A stretch of DNA of 64,000 nucleotides from DATFDN01 sp963818885 (GTDB lineage: Bacteria; Pseudomonadota; Alphaproteobacteria; Acetobacterales; Acetobacteraceae): positions 1 to 64,000 of the forward strand of contig CAWFTP010000006.1 of assembly GCA_963818885.1 (NCBI GenBank), read 5' to 3'. A program made the translations under genes and the position numbers. Below the pieces are notes generated by a model. The model made no database searches. It saw only the letters and a program-made list of their open reading frames with translations, and was not told where the DNA came from. Below, piece by piece: positions 27,129 through 39,087 of the stretch (position 1 is the first letter of the stretch; every line of letters begins with the position of its first letter).

Positions 27129-27854
27129 ATGGACCGGGCTGTCGATGCCGCCACTCTCGGGGCGGCGAACCTTCCCCCAGGGGATTTGTCGATATGGGGG
27201 CTGTTCCTTCAGGCCGACCCTGTCGTGAAGATCGTCATCATCGGCCTGATCCTCGCCTCGATCTGGGTCTGGGCGGTGATCTTCGAGAAATGGTCGGCGC
27301 TGCGCCGGGTGAACCGGCAGGCCGATGCGTTCGAGGACCGTTTCTGGTCCGGCGGCAGCCTCGAAGAGCTTTACGAGCAGGAAGGCACCCGCCCGTCCAA
27401 CCCGATGGCCGCGGTGTTCGGTGCGGCGATGGGAGAGTGGCAGCGCAGCGCCCGCGCTCCCGGCACGGATTTCGCCCGCAGCGGTGTGCGCGAGCGCATC
27501 GACCGAGCCATCGGCGTGACGGTCGGCCGGGAGATGGACCGGATGGAGCGGTGGATGATCTTCCTCGCCTCCGTCGGCGCGACGGCGCCCTTCGTCGGCC
27601 TGTTCGGCACCGTCTGGGGAATCATGCACAGCTTCGCAGCGATCGCCGCTGTGCATAATACCAACCTTGCTGTCGTCGCTCCCGGCATCGCGGAAGCGCT
27701 GTTCGCCACCGCGATCGGCCTCGTTGCCGCGATCCCGGCGGTGATCTCCTACAACAAGATCAGCACCGATCTTGGCCGTTTCGCCTCCCGGCTCGAAGGG
27801 TTCGGCACCGAATTCAGCGCCATCCTGTCACGCCAGAGCGAGGAGCGGGGTTGA
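27129..27854 (+). CDS. tolQ: Tol-Pal system proton channel subunit TolQ
   Basis: A 241-residue ExbB/MotA-type inner-membrane protein. Three membrane segments are seen: about 30-55 (VKIVIIGLILASIWVWAVIF), about 142-165 and about 178-200. The channel motif GLFGTVWGIMHSF and the last helix GLVAAIPAVISYNK are conserved. With TolR it uses the proton gradient to drive TolA during division and outer-membrane constriction. The stop overlaps the tolR TTG. Confidence 0.95.
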   Translation: MDRAVDAATLGAANLPPGDLSIWGLFLQADPVVKIVIIGLILASIWVWAVIFEKWSALRRVNRQADAFEDRFWSGGSLEELYEQEGTRPSNPMAAVFGAAMGEWQRSARAPGTDFARSGVRERIDRAIGVTVGREMDRMERWMIFLASVGATAPFVGLFGTVWGIMHSFAAIAAVHNTNLAVVAPGIAEALFATAIGLVAAIPAVISYNKISTDLGRFASRLEGFGTEFSAILSRQSEERG

Positions 27855-28363
27855 GCATGGCCTTCTCGCTGCACTCCGGTGGCAACGGAAGGCGCGGGCG
27901 CTATCGCCCGCTTTCCGAGATCAACGTCACGCCGATGGTCGACGTGATGCTGGTTCTGCTCGTCATCTTCATGGTGACGGCGCCGCTGATGACCTCCGGC
28001 GTCAGCGTCGACCTGCCGAAGACGGACGCCCAGCAACTCAACGCCGACAGCGAGCCGATCAGCGTGACAATCGACGCGCAGGGCCAGATCTACCTGCAGA
28101 ACGACAAGGTCGACCTCGACCAGCTGGTGGCAAAGCTGCAATCGGCGGCGCAGAGCAATCCCGACCGGCGCATCTTCGTGCGCGGCGACAAGGACCTCGC
28201 CTATGGGCGGGTCATGCAGGTGATGGGCACGATCACCCAGGGCGGGTTCACCAAGGTGGCCTTGCTCGCCCAGGCGCCGACGGTCCCGCAGCCGGCCAAG
28301 GCCCCGCCTGCGACACCGGCCGCCCCGACATCCACGGCGGGTCCCGCCAAGAAGGCCGGCTGA
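27851..28363 (+). CDS. tolR: Tol-Pal system protein TolR
   Basis: A 170-residue ExbD-type protein. The single membrane helix bears the proton-binding Asp: INVTPMVDVMLVLLVIFMVTAP. The periplasmic domain has VDLPKTDAQQL and VFVRGDKDLAYGRVMQVM, then an extra Ala/Pro-rich tail. TTG 27851 overlaps the tolQ stop; an ATG two codons later (27857) is the alternative. Confidence 0.94.
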   Translation: MSMAFSLHSGGNGRRGRYRPLSEINVTPMVDVMLVLLVIFMVTAPLMTSGVSVDLPKTDAQQLNADSEPISVTIDAQGQIYLQNDKVDLDQLVAKLQSAAQSNPDRRIFVRGDKDLAYGRVMQVMGTITQGGFTKVALLAQAPTVPQPAKAPPATPAAPTSTAGPAKKAG

Positions 28364-28371
28364 TCCGGGCC

Positions 28372-29313
28372 ATGACGGTGCTGCCGTCCGATCCGGAGAT
28401 GCGGCGCGGCGCCGCCGCGTCCTTCGGGATGCATGTGCTGGTGCTGCTGGCGCTGCTGCTCGGGCTGCCGTGGGGCCGGCCCACCGAGTCCCCGCCCGAG
28501 ACGACGGTGGACATGGTGTTCCAGTCCTCTGGCCCGGCTACCAAAGCGCCGGCCCCCGCGCCGACACCGGCACCGGCACGCACGCCCGCGCCGGTTCCGG
28601 CGCCGCCCGCGCCTGCGCCGCCGAAGCCGCAGCCGCTCGAAGACACGATGCCGCCGCCGCCCCCACCGCCGCCGCCCGCGCCGCCGGTGGTGCAGCCCCC
28701 GACGCCGGTCCCGCCGCCTCCCAGGCCGGCACCGCAGCCGACGCTGGCCGCCCCGGCACCGCCCAAGCCGGCGCCGCCGGTGCCGCCCCTGCCGATGCCG
28801 CCGCCACCCGCGCCGACGCCGCCGAGCCGCACATCGCAGCCGAACCCGACGACCAACCCCGCGCCTGACAGCCGCGCGCTGCAGAACACGCTCGAGAAGC
28901 TGCGCGCCGAGGCACGGCTGCAGACCCAGGCGCCGAAAGCGCGGCCCAATCCGCGCCAGGGCGGCGCGCCCGATTCCGGCGGCAGCCCGCTTGCCAACGA
29001 CACCGCCGCGCTGTCCGCCTCCGAGCGCGGCGCGATCGGCGATCACGTCCGCCCGTGCTGGACCGACGATCCGGGGGCGCTCGATCTCGACAAGATGCAG
29101 GTGCTGCTGACGGTGACCACGGATCAGACGGGGACGGTGCGCCAGGCGGTCGTGGCGGCCGAGGATCAGGGCCGTGTCGCCGCCGACCCGCGGCTGCGGG
29201 TGTTCGCCGAGCGCGCGGTCCGCGCCGTGCTGTCGCCCTCCTGCGCGAATCTTCCTTTGCCGGCGAAGTTGATGGGGAAGATTAACGTCCTCACATTCCG
29301 GTTTCGTCCCTGA
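28372..29313 (+). CDS. tolA: TolA-like protein, proline-rich
   Basis: A 313-residue protein with one N-terminal membrane helix (HVLVLLALLLGLPWG), a very Pro-rich periplasmic rod (about 45-165), and a C-terminal TolA/TonB-like domain (GAIGDHVRPCWTDDPGA, VLLTVTTDQTGTVRQAVV, FAERAVRAVLSPSCANLPLP). TolA links the TolQR motor to Pal and TolB. The Pro rod replaces the Ala/Lys helix of the E. coli protein, as in many alphaproteobacteria. Confidence 0.88.
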   Translation: MTVLPSDPEMRRGAAASFGMHVLVLLALLLGLPWGRPTESPPETTVDMVFQSSGPATKAPAPAPTPAPARTPAPVPAPPAPAPPKPQPLEDTMPPPPPPPPPAPPVVQPPTPVPPPPRPAPQPTLAAPAPPKPAPPVPPLPMPPPPAPTPPSRTSQPNPTTNPAPDSRALQNTLEKLRAEARLQTQAPKARPNPRQGGAPDSGGSPLANDTAALSASERGAIGDHVRPCWTDDPGALDLDKMQVLLTVTTDQTGTVRQAVVAAEDQGRVAADPRLRVFAERAVRAVLSPSCANLPLPAKLMGKINVLTFRFRP

Positions 29314-29339
29314 CGGCAACCCACTGAAACAGGCCCAAT

Positions 29340-30714
29340 ATGACCCAGCTTGATTCGGTTTCGTTCAGCATCGGCCGGCGCGGTCTGATCGGCGCCATCG
29401 GCGCGAGCGCGCTCGCGCCCGGGCTCGCGCGCGCCCAGGCCGCAGGCGGCGGACAGAGCGCCGTGATCGACGTGAACCGCGCGCGCGCCGCGCCGATCCC
29501 GATCGCGATCCCCGCCTTCGCGGGCGCGGACGGCGCATCGGCCTCGCTCGGCCAGAACATCGCCGGGGTGATCACCAACGACCTCGGCAATTCCGGCCTG
29601 TTCCGCCCTATCGGCGCCGCCGCGTCGGGAGGCATCGGCGGCAGTGCCGAGGCGCCGAACTTCCAGGGCTGGAGCGCGGTCGGCGCGCAGGCGCTCGTTG
29701 CGGGCAGCGTCGCGGCGTCGGGTTCGACCATGCGGGTCGAGTTCAGGCTATGGGACGTCCTGCCGCACAACCAGCTTCAGGGCACCGCCTACACGTCGGG
29801 CACCGGCAACTGGCGGCGAATCGCCCATATCATCGCCGACGTGGTCTATGAGCGACTGCTGGGCGAGAAGGGCTATTTCGACACAAGAATCGCCTATGTC
29901 GCCGCCACCGGCCCGCGCGGGCGGGAGACGCGGCGGCTCGCCATCATGGATCAGGACGGCGCCAATCCGCGCATGCTAACGGACGGGCGGTGGATGGCGC
30001 TGACGCCGCGCTTCTCGCCGGTGCACGACCAGCTCGCCTTCATGAGCTACGCCGAGAACCGTCCCCGCGTGTACCTGCTCGACCTCGCGAACGGGCGGCA
30101 GAGCGTGCTCGGTTCCTTCGAGGGCATGACCTTCGCGCCGCGCTTCTCGCCCGACGGCAGCCGCGTCATCATGGCGCTCGCGCATGGCAGCGGGTCGGAC
30201 ATCGTCGTCGTCGACCTCGCGAGCCGGGCGACGAGCCGGCTCACGAGCTCCGACTGGATCGACGTGAGCCCGTGCTACAGCCCGGACGGCTCGCAGATCG
30301 TGTTCAACTCCGACCGGGGCGGGGATCAGCAGCTCTACATCATGGGTGCGGGCGGCGGGGGGGCGCGGCGCATCAGCTTCGGCTCCGGCCGCTACGCGAC
30401 CCCGGTCTGGTCGCCGCGCGGCGATCTGATCGCCTTCACCCGCTTCGGCGGCGAGTTCGGGCGGCTTTTCGGTCGGCGTGATGCACCCCGACGGCAGCGG
30501 CGAGCGCATTCTGGCGCAGGGCTGGAACGTGCAGGCGCCGACCTTCGCGCCGAACGGGCGGGTCACCATGTTCGAGAGCTCGAGCCGGGCGGGGGAGGGA
30601 GGCGCGGGCTACTCGTCGCATCTGGAGACGGTCGACATCACCGGCTTCAACCAGCGCCCGGTGCCCACCGGAACGAACGCCTCCGACCCCGCCTGGTCGC
30701 CGATGGGCGGATAG
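29340..30714 (+). CDS. tolB: Tol-Pal system beta-propeller protein TolB, one frameshift
   Basis: Periplasmic TolB binds Pal and TolA. A twin-arginine-like export signal (SIGRRGLIGAIGASALAPG) starts the protein. The N-terminal domain includes IPAFAG, and the six-bladed propeller has repeated SPDGS, RFSPDG and YSPDGSQIVF blades. An extra G at 30459-30461 (GGEFG/GFSVGVMHPDGSG) moves the last 85 residues to another frame. Restored length is about 457 residues. No pal follows; ahcY starts 74 bp downstream. Confidence 0.9.
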
Positions 30715-30787
30715 GCCAGCGCCTTCCGCCATTGCGCCGCTCCCCCCGCCTTCCCTATAGACCCCCGCAATCAGTCAGGAGCGCGTA

Positions 30788-32152
30788 ATGGCCGACCGGA
30801 GTGCGACCGAAGACTACAAAGTGAAGGACATCTCGTTAGCCGACTGGGGCCGCAAGGAGATCGCGATGGCCCAGGATGAGATGCCCGGCCTGATGGCGAT
30901 CCGGTCCGAGTTTGGCCCCGGCAAGCCGCTGAAGGGCGCGCGCATCGCCGGCTGCCTGCACATGACGATCCAGACCGCGGTGCTGATCGACACGCTGATC
31001 GCGCTGGGCGCGACCGTGCGCTGGTCGTCGTGCAACATCTTCTCGACCCAGGATCATGCCGCCGCCGCGGTGGCCGCGGCCGGCGTTCCCGTATTCGCCT
31101 GGAAGGGCATGGAGGAGAACGAGTTCTGGTGGTGTATCGAGCAGACCGTGAGGGGACCGGACGGCTGGACGCCGAACCTGATCCTCGATGACGGCGGCGA
31201 CCTGACCAAGCTGATGCATGACAAGTATCCCGAGATGCTGGCCGAGGTGCGTGGCGTGTCGGAGGAGACCACGACGGGCGTGCACCGGCTGCGCGACATG
31301 GCGCGCGACGGCACGCTGCTGGTGCCGGCGATCAACGTCAACGACAGCGTCACAAAGTCGAAGTTCGACAATCTCTACGGCTGCCGTGAATCGCTGGTGG
31401 ACGGCATAAGGCGCGGCACCGACGTGATGATGGCGGGCAAGGTCGCGGTGGTGAACGGCTTCGGCGACGTGGGCAAGGGCTCGGCCGCGAGCCTGCGTAA
31501 CGCCGGCTGCCGCGTCATGGTGACGGAGGTCGATCCGATCTGCGCCCTGCAGGCGGTGATGGAGGGATACGAGGTCACCACGATGGATGATGCCGTACCA
31601 GTCGGCGACATCTTCGTGACCGCGACCGGCAACGTGGACGTCATCACGCTCGATCACATGCGGCGCATGAAGCACCGCGCCATCATCTGCAACATCGGCC
31701 ATTTCAATTCCGAGATCCAGATCGGGGCGCTGCGCAACTACCGCTGGGAGAACGTGAAGCCTCAGGTGGACGAGGTGGTGTTCCCCGATGACAAGCGCCT
31801 CATTGTGCTGTCGGAAGGCAGGCTGGTGAACCTCGGCAATGCGACCGGACATCCGAGCTTCGTCATGAGCGCCTCGTTCAGCAACCAGGTGCTGGCGCAG
31901 ATCGAGCTGTTCGGCGCACCCGCCGGGAAATACGAGCGCAAGGTGTACACGCTGCCCAAGGCGCTCGATGAGAAGGTCGCGGCGCTGCATCTCGCCAAGG
32001 TCGGCGCCAAGCTGACGAAGCTGTCGCCCAAGCAGGCGGAGTATATCGGCGTCGGCGTGAGCGGGCCGTTCAAGCACGAGCTGTATCGGGTACCTGAGGC
32101 GTCTCAGCCCGGGGCGCTGGCGGTTTTCAGGCGGGTATACTCCAGGCGGTAG
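30788..32152 (+). CDS. ahcY: Adenosylhomocysteinase
   Basis: AhcY splits S-adenosylhomocysteine into adenosine and homocysteine, keeping methylation running. The 454-residue frame has LHMTIQTAVLIDTL, the substrate site DDGGDLT, VNDSVTKSKFDNLYG, the NAD fold VNGFGDVGKGSAAS and CNIGHFNSEI. The enzyme usually ends in YRY. Here the end is ELYRVPEASQ plus about 20 odd residues, so the C-terminus may be misread near 32088-32094; dropping one G and one C there restores ELYRY and a stop. The last 49 bp overlap the convergent gene. Confidence 0.94.
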   Translation: MADRSATEDYKVKDISLADWGRKEIAMAQDEMPGLMAIRSEFGPGKPLKGARIAGCLHMTIQTAVLIDTLIALGATVRWSSCNIFSTQDHAAAAVAAAGVPVFAWKGMEENEFWWCIEQTVRGPDGWTPNLILDDGGDLTKLMHDKYPEMLAEVRGVSEETTTGVHRLRDMARDGTLLVPAINVNDSVTKSKFDNLYGCRESLVDGIRRGTDVMMAGKVAVVNGFGDVGKGSAASLRNAGCRVMVTEVDPICALQAVMEGYEVTTMDDAVPVGDIFVTATGNVDVITLDHMRRMKHRAIICNIGHFNSEIQIGALRNYRWENVKPQVDEVVFPDDKRLIVLSEGRLVNLGNATGHPSFVMSASFSNQVLAQIELFGAPAGKYERKVYTLPKALDEKVAALHLAKVGAKLTKLSPKQAEYIGVGVSGPFKHELYRVPEASQPGALAVFRRVYSRR

Positions 32153-32775
32153 AGGCCGCGCTCGACATCGCCCTGCGCGCCTGCCGCCCGCAGCTCGGAC
32201 TCCGGCAGGATGGCGCCGAGCGACTCCGGATCGGTCGCCTCGATCATAGCGAACCAGGTGGGCGGAGCCAGGATGTCGGTCCGGCCCCTCGTCTCCGCCG
32301 TGCGCACGCCCGAAGCGTCGTCATCGCCTCGGCAGAGATGCGCGCCGACGATGCGGGGGATAGCAGCGGCCCGGCGCGCGGCCTGCGTCAGCCCGGGCGC
32401 GGCATTGGCCGGCGCATCGAAGCGGACCGTCAGCACGAACCCGCCGCTGCCCGGCCCGGTGCTGGCCAGCACGCGCGAGAGCGCCCGCGCGGTGTCGCGG
32501 AATTGCGCGGTGACCGCCCGCGTCCCCGGTGTCGGCGCGTTCAGCCGGTTGGCGTAGTCCATGCCTTGCAGGACCTGCATCGTGTCGGCTTCGTAGAGCG
32601 TGAAGAACTCGGGTCGCGTCCGCGCGTCCGCCGCGACGTAGCGGCGCCCGCGCCGGAAGCCGGGGATGCCGACGCGCTCCGGCATGTGCTCGTGCGTGTG
32701 CCATTCATAGAACGCGGCGCGGCTCGCTTCCGCGATGCCGTTCCAGATCGCCACCACCGCCTCGCCCGCGAGCAT
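32104..32775 (-). CDS. Hypothetical protein, EthD-like dimeric alpha-beta barrel
   Basis: A 223-residue protein starting LAGEAVVAIWNGIAEASRAAFYEWHTHEHMPERVGIPGF. The WHTHEHMPERV pattern resembles dimeric ferredoxin-like (EthD/DUF4286-type) proteins, and the second half may be another copy of the fold. Function unknown. ATG at 32775 with GAAGGAGA upstream; longer frames run into the transporter promoter region. It is divergent from the ABC permease gene (94 bp apart), hinting at co-regulation. Confidence 0.6.
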   Translation of the reverse strand: MLAGEAVVAIWNGIAEASRAAFYEWHTHEHMPERVGIPGFRRGRRYVAADARTRPEFFTLYEADTMQVLQGMDYANRLNAPTPGTRAVTAQFRDTARALSRVLASTGPGSGGFVLTVRFDAPANAAPGLTQAARRAAAIPRIVGAHLCRGDDDASGVRTAETRGRTDILAPPTWFAMIEATDPESLGAILPESELRAAGAQGDVERGLYRLEYTRLKTASAPG

Positions 32776-32869
32776 CGCGTTCTCCTTCGTCAGTAGGTCC
32801 GAAGCCTCACTGCTCACGGCGTCGCTCACGTTGACCAGCGGCCGATGGCCGGTCAACCCTGTCGGCTCC

Positions 32870-33676
32870 ATGAGCGAAACCGTCCTGACGCCGGAAACGG
32901 CGCCCAGCCCGCCGCCCGGACGTACCGGGGAGCGCGTCTCCGCCATCGCCTATCCGGTGGCGACGTTCGTTATCCTGCTGCTCGCCTGGCAGTTTCTGGT
33001 CCGCGCCTTCGGGGTGCCCGGCTACATCCTGCCCGTTCCGTCGGAGTTCCTTGCGAAGCTCGTCGAGGCGCGCGCGATCATCTGGTCGAACACGCTGGTG
33101 ACGGCGTATGAGATCGTGCTCGGCTTCCTGCTCGCCGCGATCGTCTCCGTCCCGCTCGGCTTCCTTATCGTGTCCCTGCGCGTGCTGGAGCGCTCGGTCT
33201 ATCCGCTGGTCGTGTTCCTCCAGCTTGTGCCGAAGATCGCCGTCGCGCCGCTGTTCGTCGTCTGGTTCGGCTTCGGGCCATTTCCCAAGGTGCTGTTCAC
33301 CTTCATGCTGTGCTTCTTCCCGGTGCTGGTCTCTTCCATGGCGGGATTCCGGGCGCTCGATGAGCGGGTGCTGTACCTGACGCGCTCGATGGGCGCGACG
33401 GGGTGGCAGACATTCCGTTACGTGCGCTTGCCGGCGGCGATGAACTTCATCTTCGCGGGGCTGAAGGTGGCGATCGTCTTCGCCGCGACCGGGGCGATCG
33501 TCGCCGAGTTCGTCGGCGCCAATGCCGGCCTCGGCTATCTGCTGCTGCGCGGCACCAGCTACATGGACATGCCGCTGATCTTCGCCGTGCTGGTCGCGCT
33601 CAGCGTGGTCGGACTGGTGTTCAGCTACGTGGTCCAGTTGATCGAGAACCTGCTGATGCCGTGGCAGCGCCAGTAG
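32870..33676 (+). CDS. NitT/TauT-type ABC transporter permease
   Basis: A 268-residue SsuC/TauC-type membrane protein with about six membrane helices and the EAA-like loop TRSMGATGWQTFRYVRLPAAMNFIFAG. First gene of a permease / binding protein / ATPase operon. Relatives import nitrate, sulfonates, pyrimidine precursors or aromatic acids; the sequence does not say which. Confidence 0.9.
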   Translation: MSETVLTPETAPSPPPGRTGERVSAIAYPVATFVILLLAWQFLVRAFGVPGYILPVPSEFLAKLVEARAIIWSNTLVTAYEIVLGFLLAAIVSVPLGFLIVSLRVLERSVYPLVVFLQLVPKIAVAPLFVVWFGFGPFPKVLFTFMLCFFPVLVSSMAGFRALDERVLYLTRSMGATGWQTFRYVRLPAAMNFIFAGLKVAIVFAATGAIVAEFVGANAGLGYLLLRGTSYMDMPLIFAVLVALSVVGLVFSYVVQLIENLLMPWQRQ

Positions 33677-33697
33677 GAACACGAGGGAGTAAGCGAC

Positions 33698-34678
33698 ATG
33701 AAACGGCTGATGCTTGGCGCGGCGCTGTTGTTCGCGCTGCCTTGCTTGGGGCATGCGCAGGACGCGCGCAAGCTCACCTTCCTGCTCAACTTCCTCGCCG
33801 GCGGGCCGCAGGCGGGATTCATCTACGCCCAGCAGCTCGGACTCTATAAGCAGGCCGGCATCGACCTCACGATCCAGGAAGGGAAGGGTTCGGCGACCAC
33901 CGCGCAGCTGGTCGCGACAGGGCAGACCGATCTCGGCTTCGCCGACGCACCGGCGGCGATGCAGCTCCGCTCGGTGGGCGCGCCGGTCAAGATCATCGCG
34001 CCGATCCTGCAGACCAACGGCTTCGCGATCATCTCGCTCGCCGACACGCATATCGAGAAGCCCGCCGATCTGATCGGCAAGCGGCTCGCGGTGCAGCCCG
34101 GCACCGCGCAGACGACGCTGCTCGATGCGATCCTGTCGGCCAACCAAATCGAGGGCAAGGTCAATGTGGTGAACATCGATCCCGGCGCGTTGGTCGGCGC
34201 GCTCTTGCAGAAAAAGGTCGACGCTATCCTTGCCGGCGCCGATTTCCAGGGCGTGCAGATCGTCGATCGCGGCTTCAAGATCAACCAGCTCTGGTACCGC
34301 GACATCGGCGTTCCCACCGTCGGCCTGTCGATCATCGCGCGCGACGACCGCATCCAGAAGGACGCCGACCTGTTCCGCAAGTTCATCGCCGTCAGCCTTG
34401 ACGGCTGGGCGCGAGCGCGCGCCAACCCGGAGGCGGCGGCCGAGGCGGTGCACGCGCAATACCCGTCCGCCAGTACCGAGCAGATCGCCGAGCAATTGCG
34501 TGTCGATCTCGCCCTGCTCTGCGCGCCCGGCGCAACCGCCTTGGGCAAGGTGCCGGATGCGGTGTGGACGCGGACCTGGGATTTGCTGACGACCTACCTC
34601 AAGCTGTCGAAGTCCAAGCCGGTCAGCGACTACTACACCGACACGCTGCTGCCGGCCGATCCGCCCAAGTGTCAGTGA
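33698..34678 (+). CDS. ABC transporter substrate-binding protein (NMT1/THI5-like)
   Basis: A 326-residue periplasmic binding protein with a signal peptide (LMLGAALLFALPCLGHAQ). NMT1/SsuA-like signatures are FLLNFLAGGPQAGFIYAQQLGLYKQAGID, GQTDLGFADAPAAMQL and GKRLAVQPGTAQTT. It delivers a small organic solute to the permease encoded 21 bp upstream. Its stop overlaps the ATPase GTG. Confidence 0.9.
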   Translation: MKRLMLGAALLFALPCLGHAQDARKLTFLLNFLAGGPQAGFIYAQQLGLYKQAGIDLTIQEGKGSATTAQLVATGQTDLGFADAPAAMQLRSVGAPVKIIAPILQTNGFAIISLADTHIEKPADLIGKRLAVQPGTAQTTLLDAILSANQIEGKVNVVNIDPGALVGALLQKKVDAILAGADFQGVQIVDRGFKINQLWYRDIGVPTVGLSIIARDDRIQKDADLFRKFIAVSLDGWARARANPEAAAEAVHAQYPSASTEQIAEQLRVDLALLCAPGATALGKVPDAVWTRTWDLLTTYLKLSKSKPVSDYYTDTLLPADPPKCQ

Positions 34679-35442
34679 ACCAGGGCGGCGCGATCAGCGG
34701 CATCGGAGTGAGCAAGCGGTTCGGCGACGTCATCGCGATCGACGACGTGTCCTTCGAGATCGGCGCCGGCGAGTTCGTCAGCCTCATCGGACCCTCCGGG
34801 TGCGGCAAGAGCACGCTGATGCTGCTCTGCGCCGGGCTCAACCCGGCATCGGCGGGCGAGATCAGGGTGGACGGCGTGCGGCTCGACCGGCCGCTGACCG
34901 ATGTCGGGATCGTGTTTCAGGACCATCTGCTGCTGGAGTTTCGTACCGCCGAGCAGAACATCCTGCTACAGCCGCAAATTCGTGGCCTCGACATGGCGCG
35001 GGCGCGCGCCGACTCGCGGGCGCTGATGGAGAAGGTCGGCATCGCCGCGGCGGCGGACCGCTATCCGAAGCAGCTCTCGGGCGGGATGTGCCAGCGCGTC
35101 TCGATCGCGCGGGCGCTGATCCACAAGCCGTCGATCCTGCTGATGGACGAGCCGTTCGGTGCGCTCGATGCGATCACCCGTACGCAAATCCGCCACGACC
35201 TCGAGATGCTGTGGCTGGAGACGCGCAAGACCGTGTTGTTCATCACCCACAGCATCGAGGAGGCGATAGGGCTGTCGGACCGCGTGCTGGTGATGTCGCC
35301 GGGTCCGGGGCGGATCGTCGACGAGATCGCCATCGACCTGCCCCGCCCGCGGCCTGCGCATTTGGGTGAATACCCGAGCTTCAACGCCTACGCCGAGCGC
35401 ATCAACGCGGCGTTCCGCCGAATGGGCGTGATCCGCTACTGA
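34675..35442 (+). CDS. NitT/TauT-type ABC transporter ATPase
   Basis: A 255-residue nucleotide-binding subunit: Walker A GPSGCGKST, Q loop FQDHLLLEF, signature LSGGMCQRVSIARAL, Walker B ILLMDEPFGALD, switch His in ITHSIEEA. GTG start overlapping the binding-protein stop (GTGA). It completes the importer; no regulator or catabolic gene follows, only a palindrome and the convergent aconitase gene. Confidence 0.93.
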   Translation: MNQGGAISGIGVSKRFGDVIAIDDVSFEIGAGEFVSLIGPSGCGKSTLMLLCAGLNPASAGEIRVDGVRLDRPLTDVGIVFQDHLLLEFRTAEQNILLQPQIRGLDMARARADSRALMEKVGIAAAADRYPKQLSGGMCQRVSIARALIHKPSILLMDEPFGALDAITRTQIRHDLEMLWLETRKTVLFITHSIEEAIGLSDRVLVMSPGPGRIVDEIAIDLPRPRPAHLGEYPSFNAYAERINAAFRRMGVIRY

Positions 35443-35471
35443 GCGTGCGCAAGCGATCGCGGCGTGTCCCA

Positions 35472-35501
35472 CCTCCCTCTCCGCCCCGGCGGAGAGGGAG
35501 G
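35472..35501. terminator. Long palindrome between convergent ABC and aconitase genes
   Basis: A perfect 14-bp stem, CCTCCCTCTCCGCC with its complement, and a 2-nt loop between the ends of the ABC operon (35442) and acnA (35507). It shares the CTCTCC core with the repeats at 24933-25037 and 39051-39083. It probably blocks transcription from both sides, but no T-run follows. Confidence 0.6.
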
Positions 35502-35506
35502 TTGGG

Positions 35507-38197
<2,691 letters not shown>

Positions 38198-38309
38198 GGC
38201 GTGCGTCCTTGGTTCGAAGACATCACTGCTGTATGGCGGTGTCATCTTGGCGCTGGGCTTAGACCACACCGGGCGGGCCGTCCACCGGCCGCCGACGCGG
38301 GCGAAATAC

Positions 38310-38918
38310 GTGTTGCAAGCCGAAAACGTGGCGGCATTCCGGGGCGAGCGGCTGGTGCTGCGCGACATCTCCTTCATCGTGCCGGCGGGCGGCGCGCTGC
38401 TGCTGACCGGGCCGAACGGGGCGGGCAAGTCGACGCTGCTGCGCGTGCTCGCGGGGCTGCTTCGTCCCGCGGCGGGGCGCGTGCTCTGGCGCGGCGAGGA
38501 CACGCGTGGAGGGGCCGGCGCGCGCGTTGCCTATGTCGGCCATCAGGATGCGGTGAAACCCGGGCTGACGGTCGCGGAGAATTTGCGTTTTGCGGCGCGC
38601 GTTGGCGGGGGCGCCGTGGAGCAGGGATTGGCCGCGCTGGGGATCGCGAACCTCGCCGATCTGCCGGCGCGGATGCTGTCGGCGGGCCAGCGCCGCCGCT
38701 TGGCGCTCGCACGCCTCGCGGTGTCCTCGGCACCGCTCTGGCTGGTCGACGAGCCGACGCTGGGGCTGGATGCCGACGCCGTCGAACGGGTGCGCACGCT
38801 GCTGGCCGCCCATCGGGAGGCCGGCGGCGTGGTGGTGGCCGCGACGCACCTACCGCTGCCGCTGCCGCATGCCGCCGTGCTGCGCCTGGGTGGGTCGAGT
38901 GCTAAAGAGGCGACATGA
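38310..38918 (+). CDS. ccmA: Heme exporter ATPase CcmA
   Basis: A 202-residue ABC ATPase of the CcmABCD cytochrome c maturation pathway, which releases holo-CcmE. Walker A GPNGAGKSTLLRVLAGLL, signature LSAGQRRRLALARL, Walker B LWLVDEPTLGLD. The start is taken as GTG 38310; the frame is open upstream into the acnA promoter region. ccmB follows after a 169-bp gap with a strong palindrome, unlike the usual tight spacing. Confidence 0.88.
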   Translation: MLQAENVAAFRGERLVLRDISFIVPAGGALLLTGPNGAGKSTLLRVLAGLLRPAAGRVLWRGEDTRGGAGARVAYVGHQDAVKPGLTVAENLRFAARVGGGAVEQGLAALGIANLADLPARMLSAGQRRRLALARLAVSSAPLWLVDEPTLGLDADAVERVRTLLAAHREAGGVVVAATHLPLPLPHAAVLRLGGSSAKEAT

Positions 38919-39050
38919 ACGCGGGTATTATCGCAACGGCGGCCAGTCACCTCTCCCGCGCGGCGGTAGAGGTCGGCGTGCGCTAGCGTGCCTGGTGAGG
39001 ATCATCCGGTCGCAGACGCAACTGCGATGGGCCGCAGCCCCTTCACCCCT

Positions 39051-39083
39051 CTCTCTCCCCCCGCAAGTTGCGGGGGGAGAGAG
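39051..39083. repeat. Strong palindrome between ccmA and ccmB
   Basis: CTCTCTCCCCCCGCAA (39051-39066) and its exact complement (39068-39083) form a 16-bp stem around a single G. It ends 4 bp before the ccmB GTG and could hide its ribosome site in mRNA. It shares a CTCTCC core with other intergenic palindromes here. The rest of 38919-39050 has weaker inverted repeats only. Confidence 0.7.
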
Positions 39084-39087
39084 GACA

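Noticed and set aside
28560..28850. Pro-coding repeats in tolA as a CRISPR-like or satellite array
   Set aside because: The units are irregular codons of a low-complexity periplasmic linker, with no conserved repeat/spacer pattern.
28201..29319. Long Gly/Arg-rich minus-strand frames opposite tolA
   Set aside because: They mirror the Pro-rich tolA linker and have no recognisable protein features.
32807..34495. A 562-codon minus-strand open frame over the ABC permease and binding-protein genes
   Set aside because: It is antisense to two clearly conserved genes, is rich in Arg, Asp and His as expected of GC-rich shadow frames, and shows no domain.
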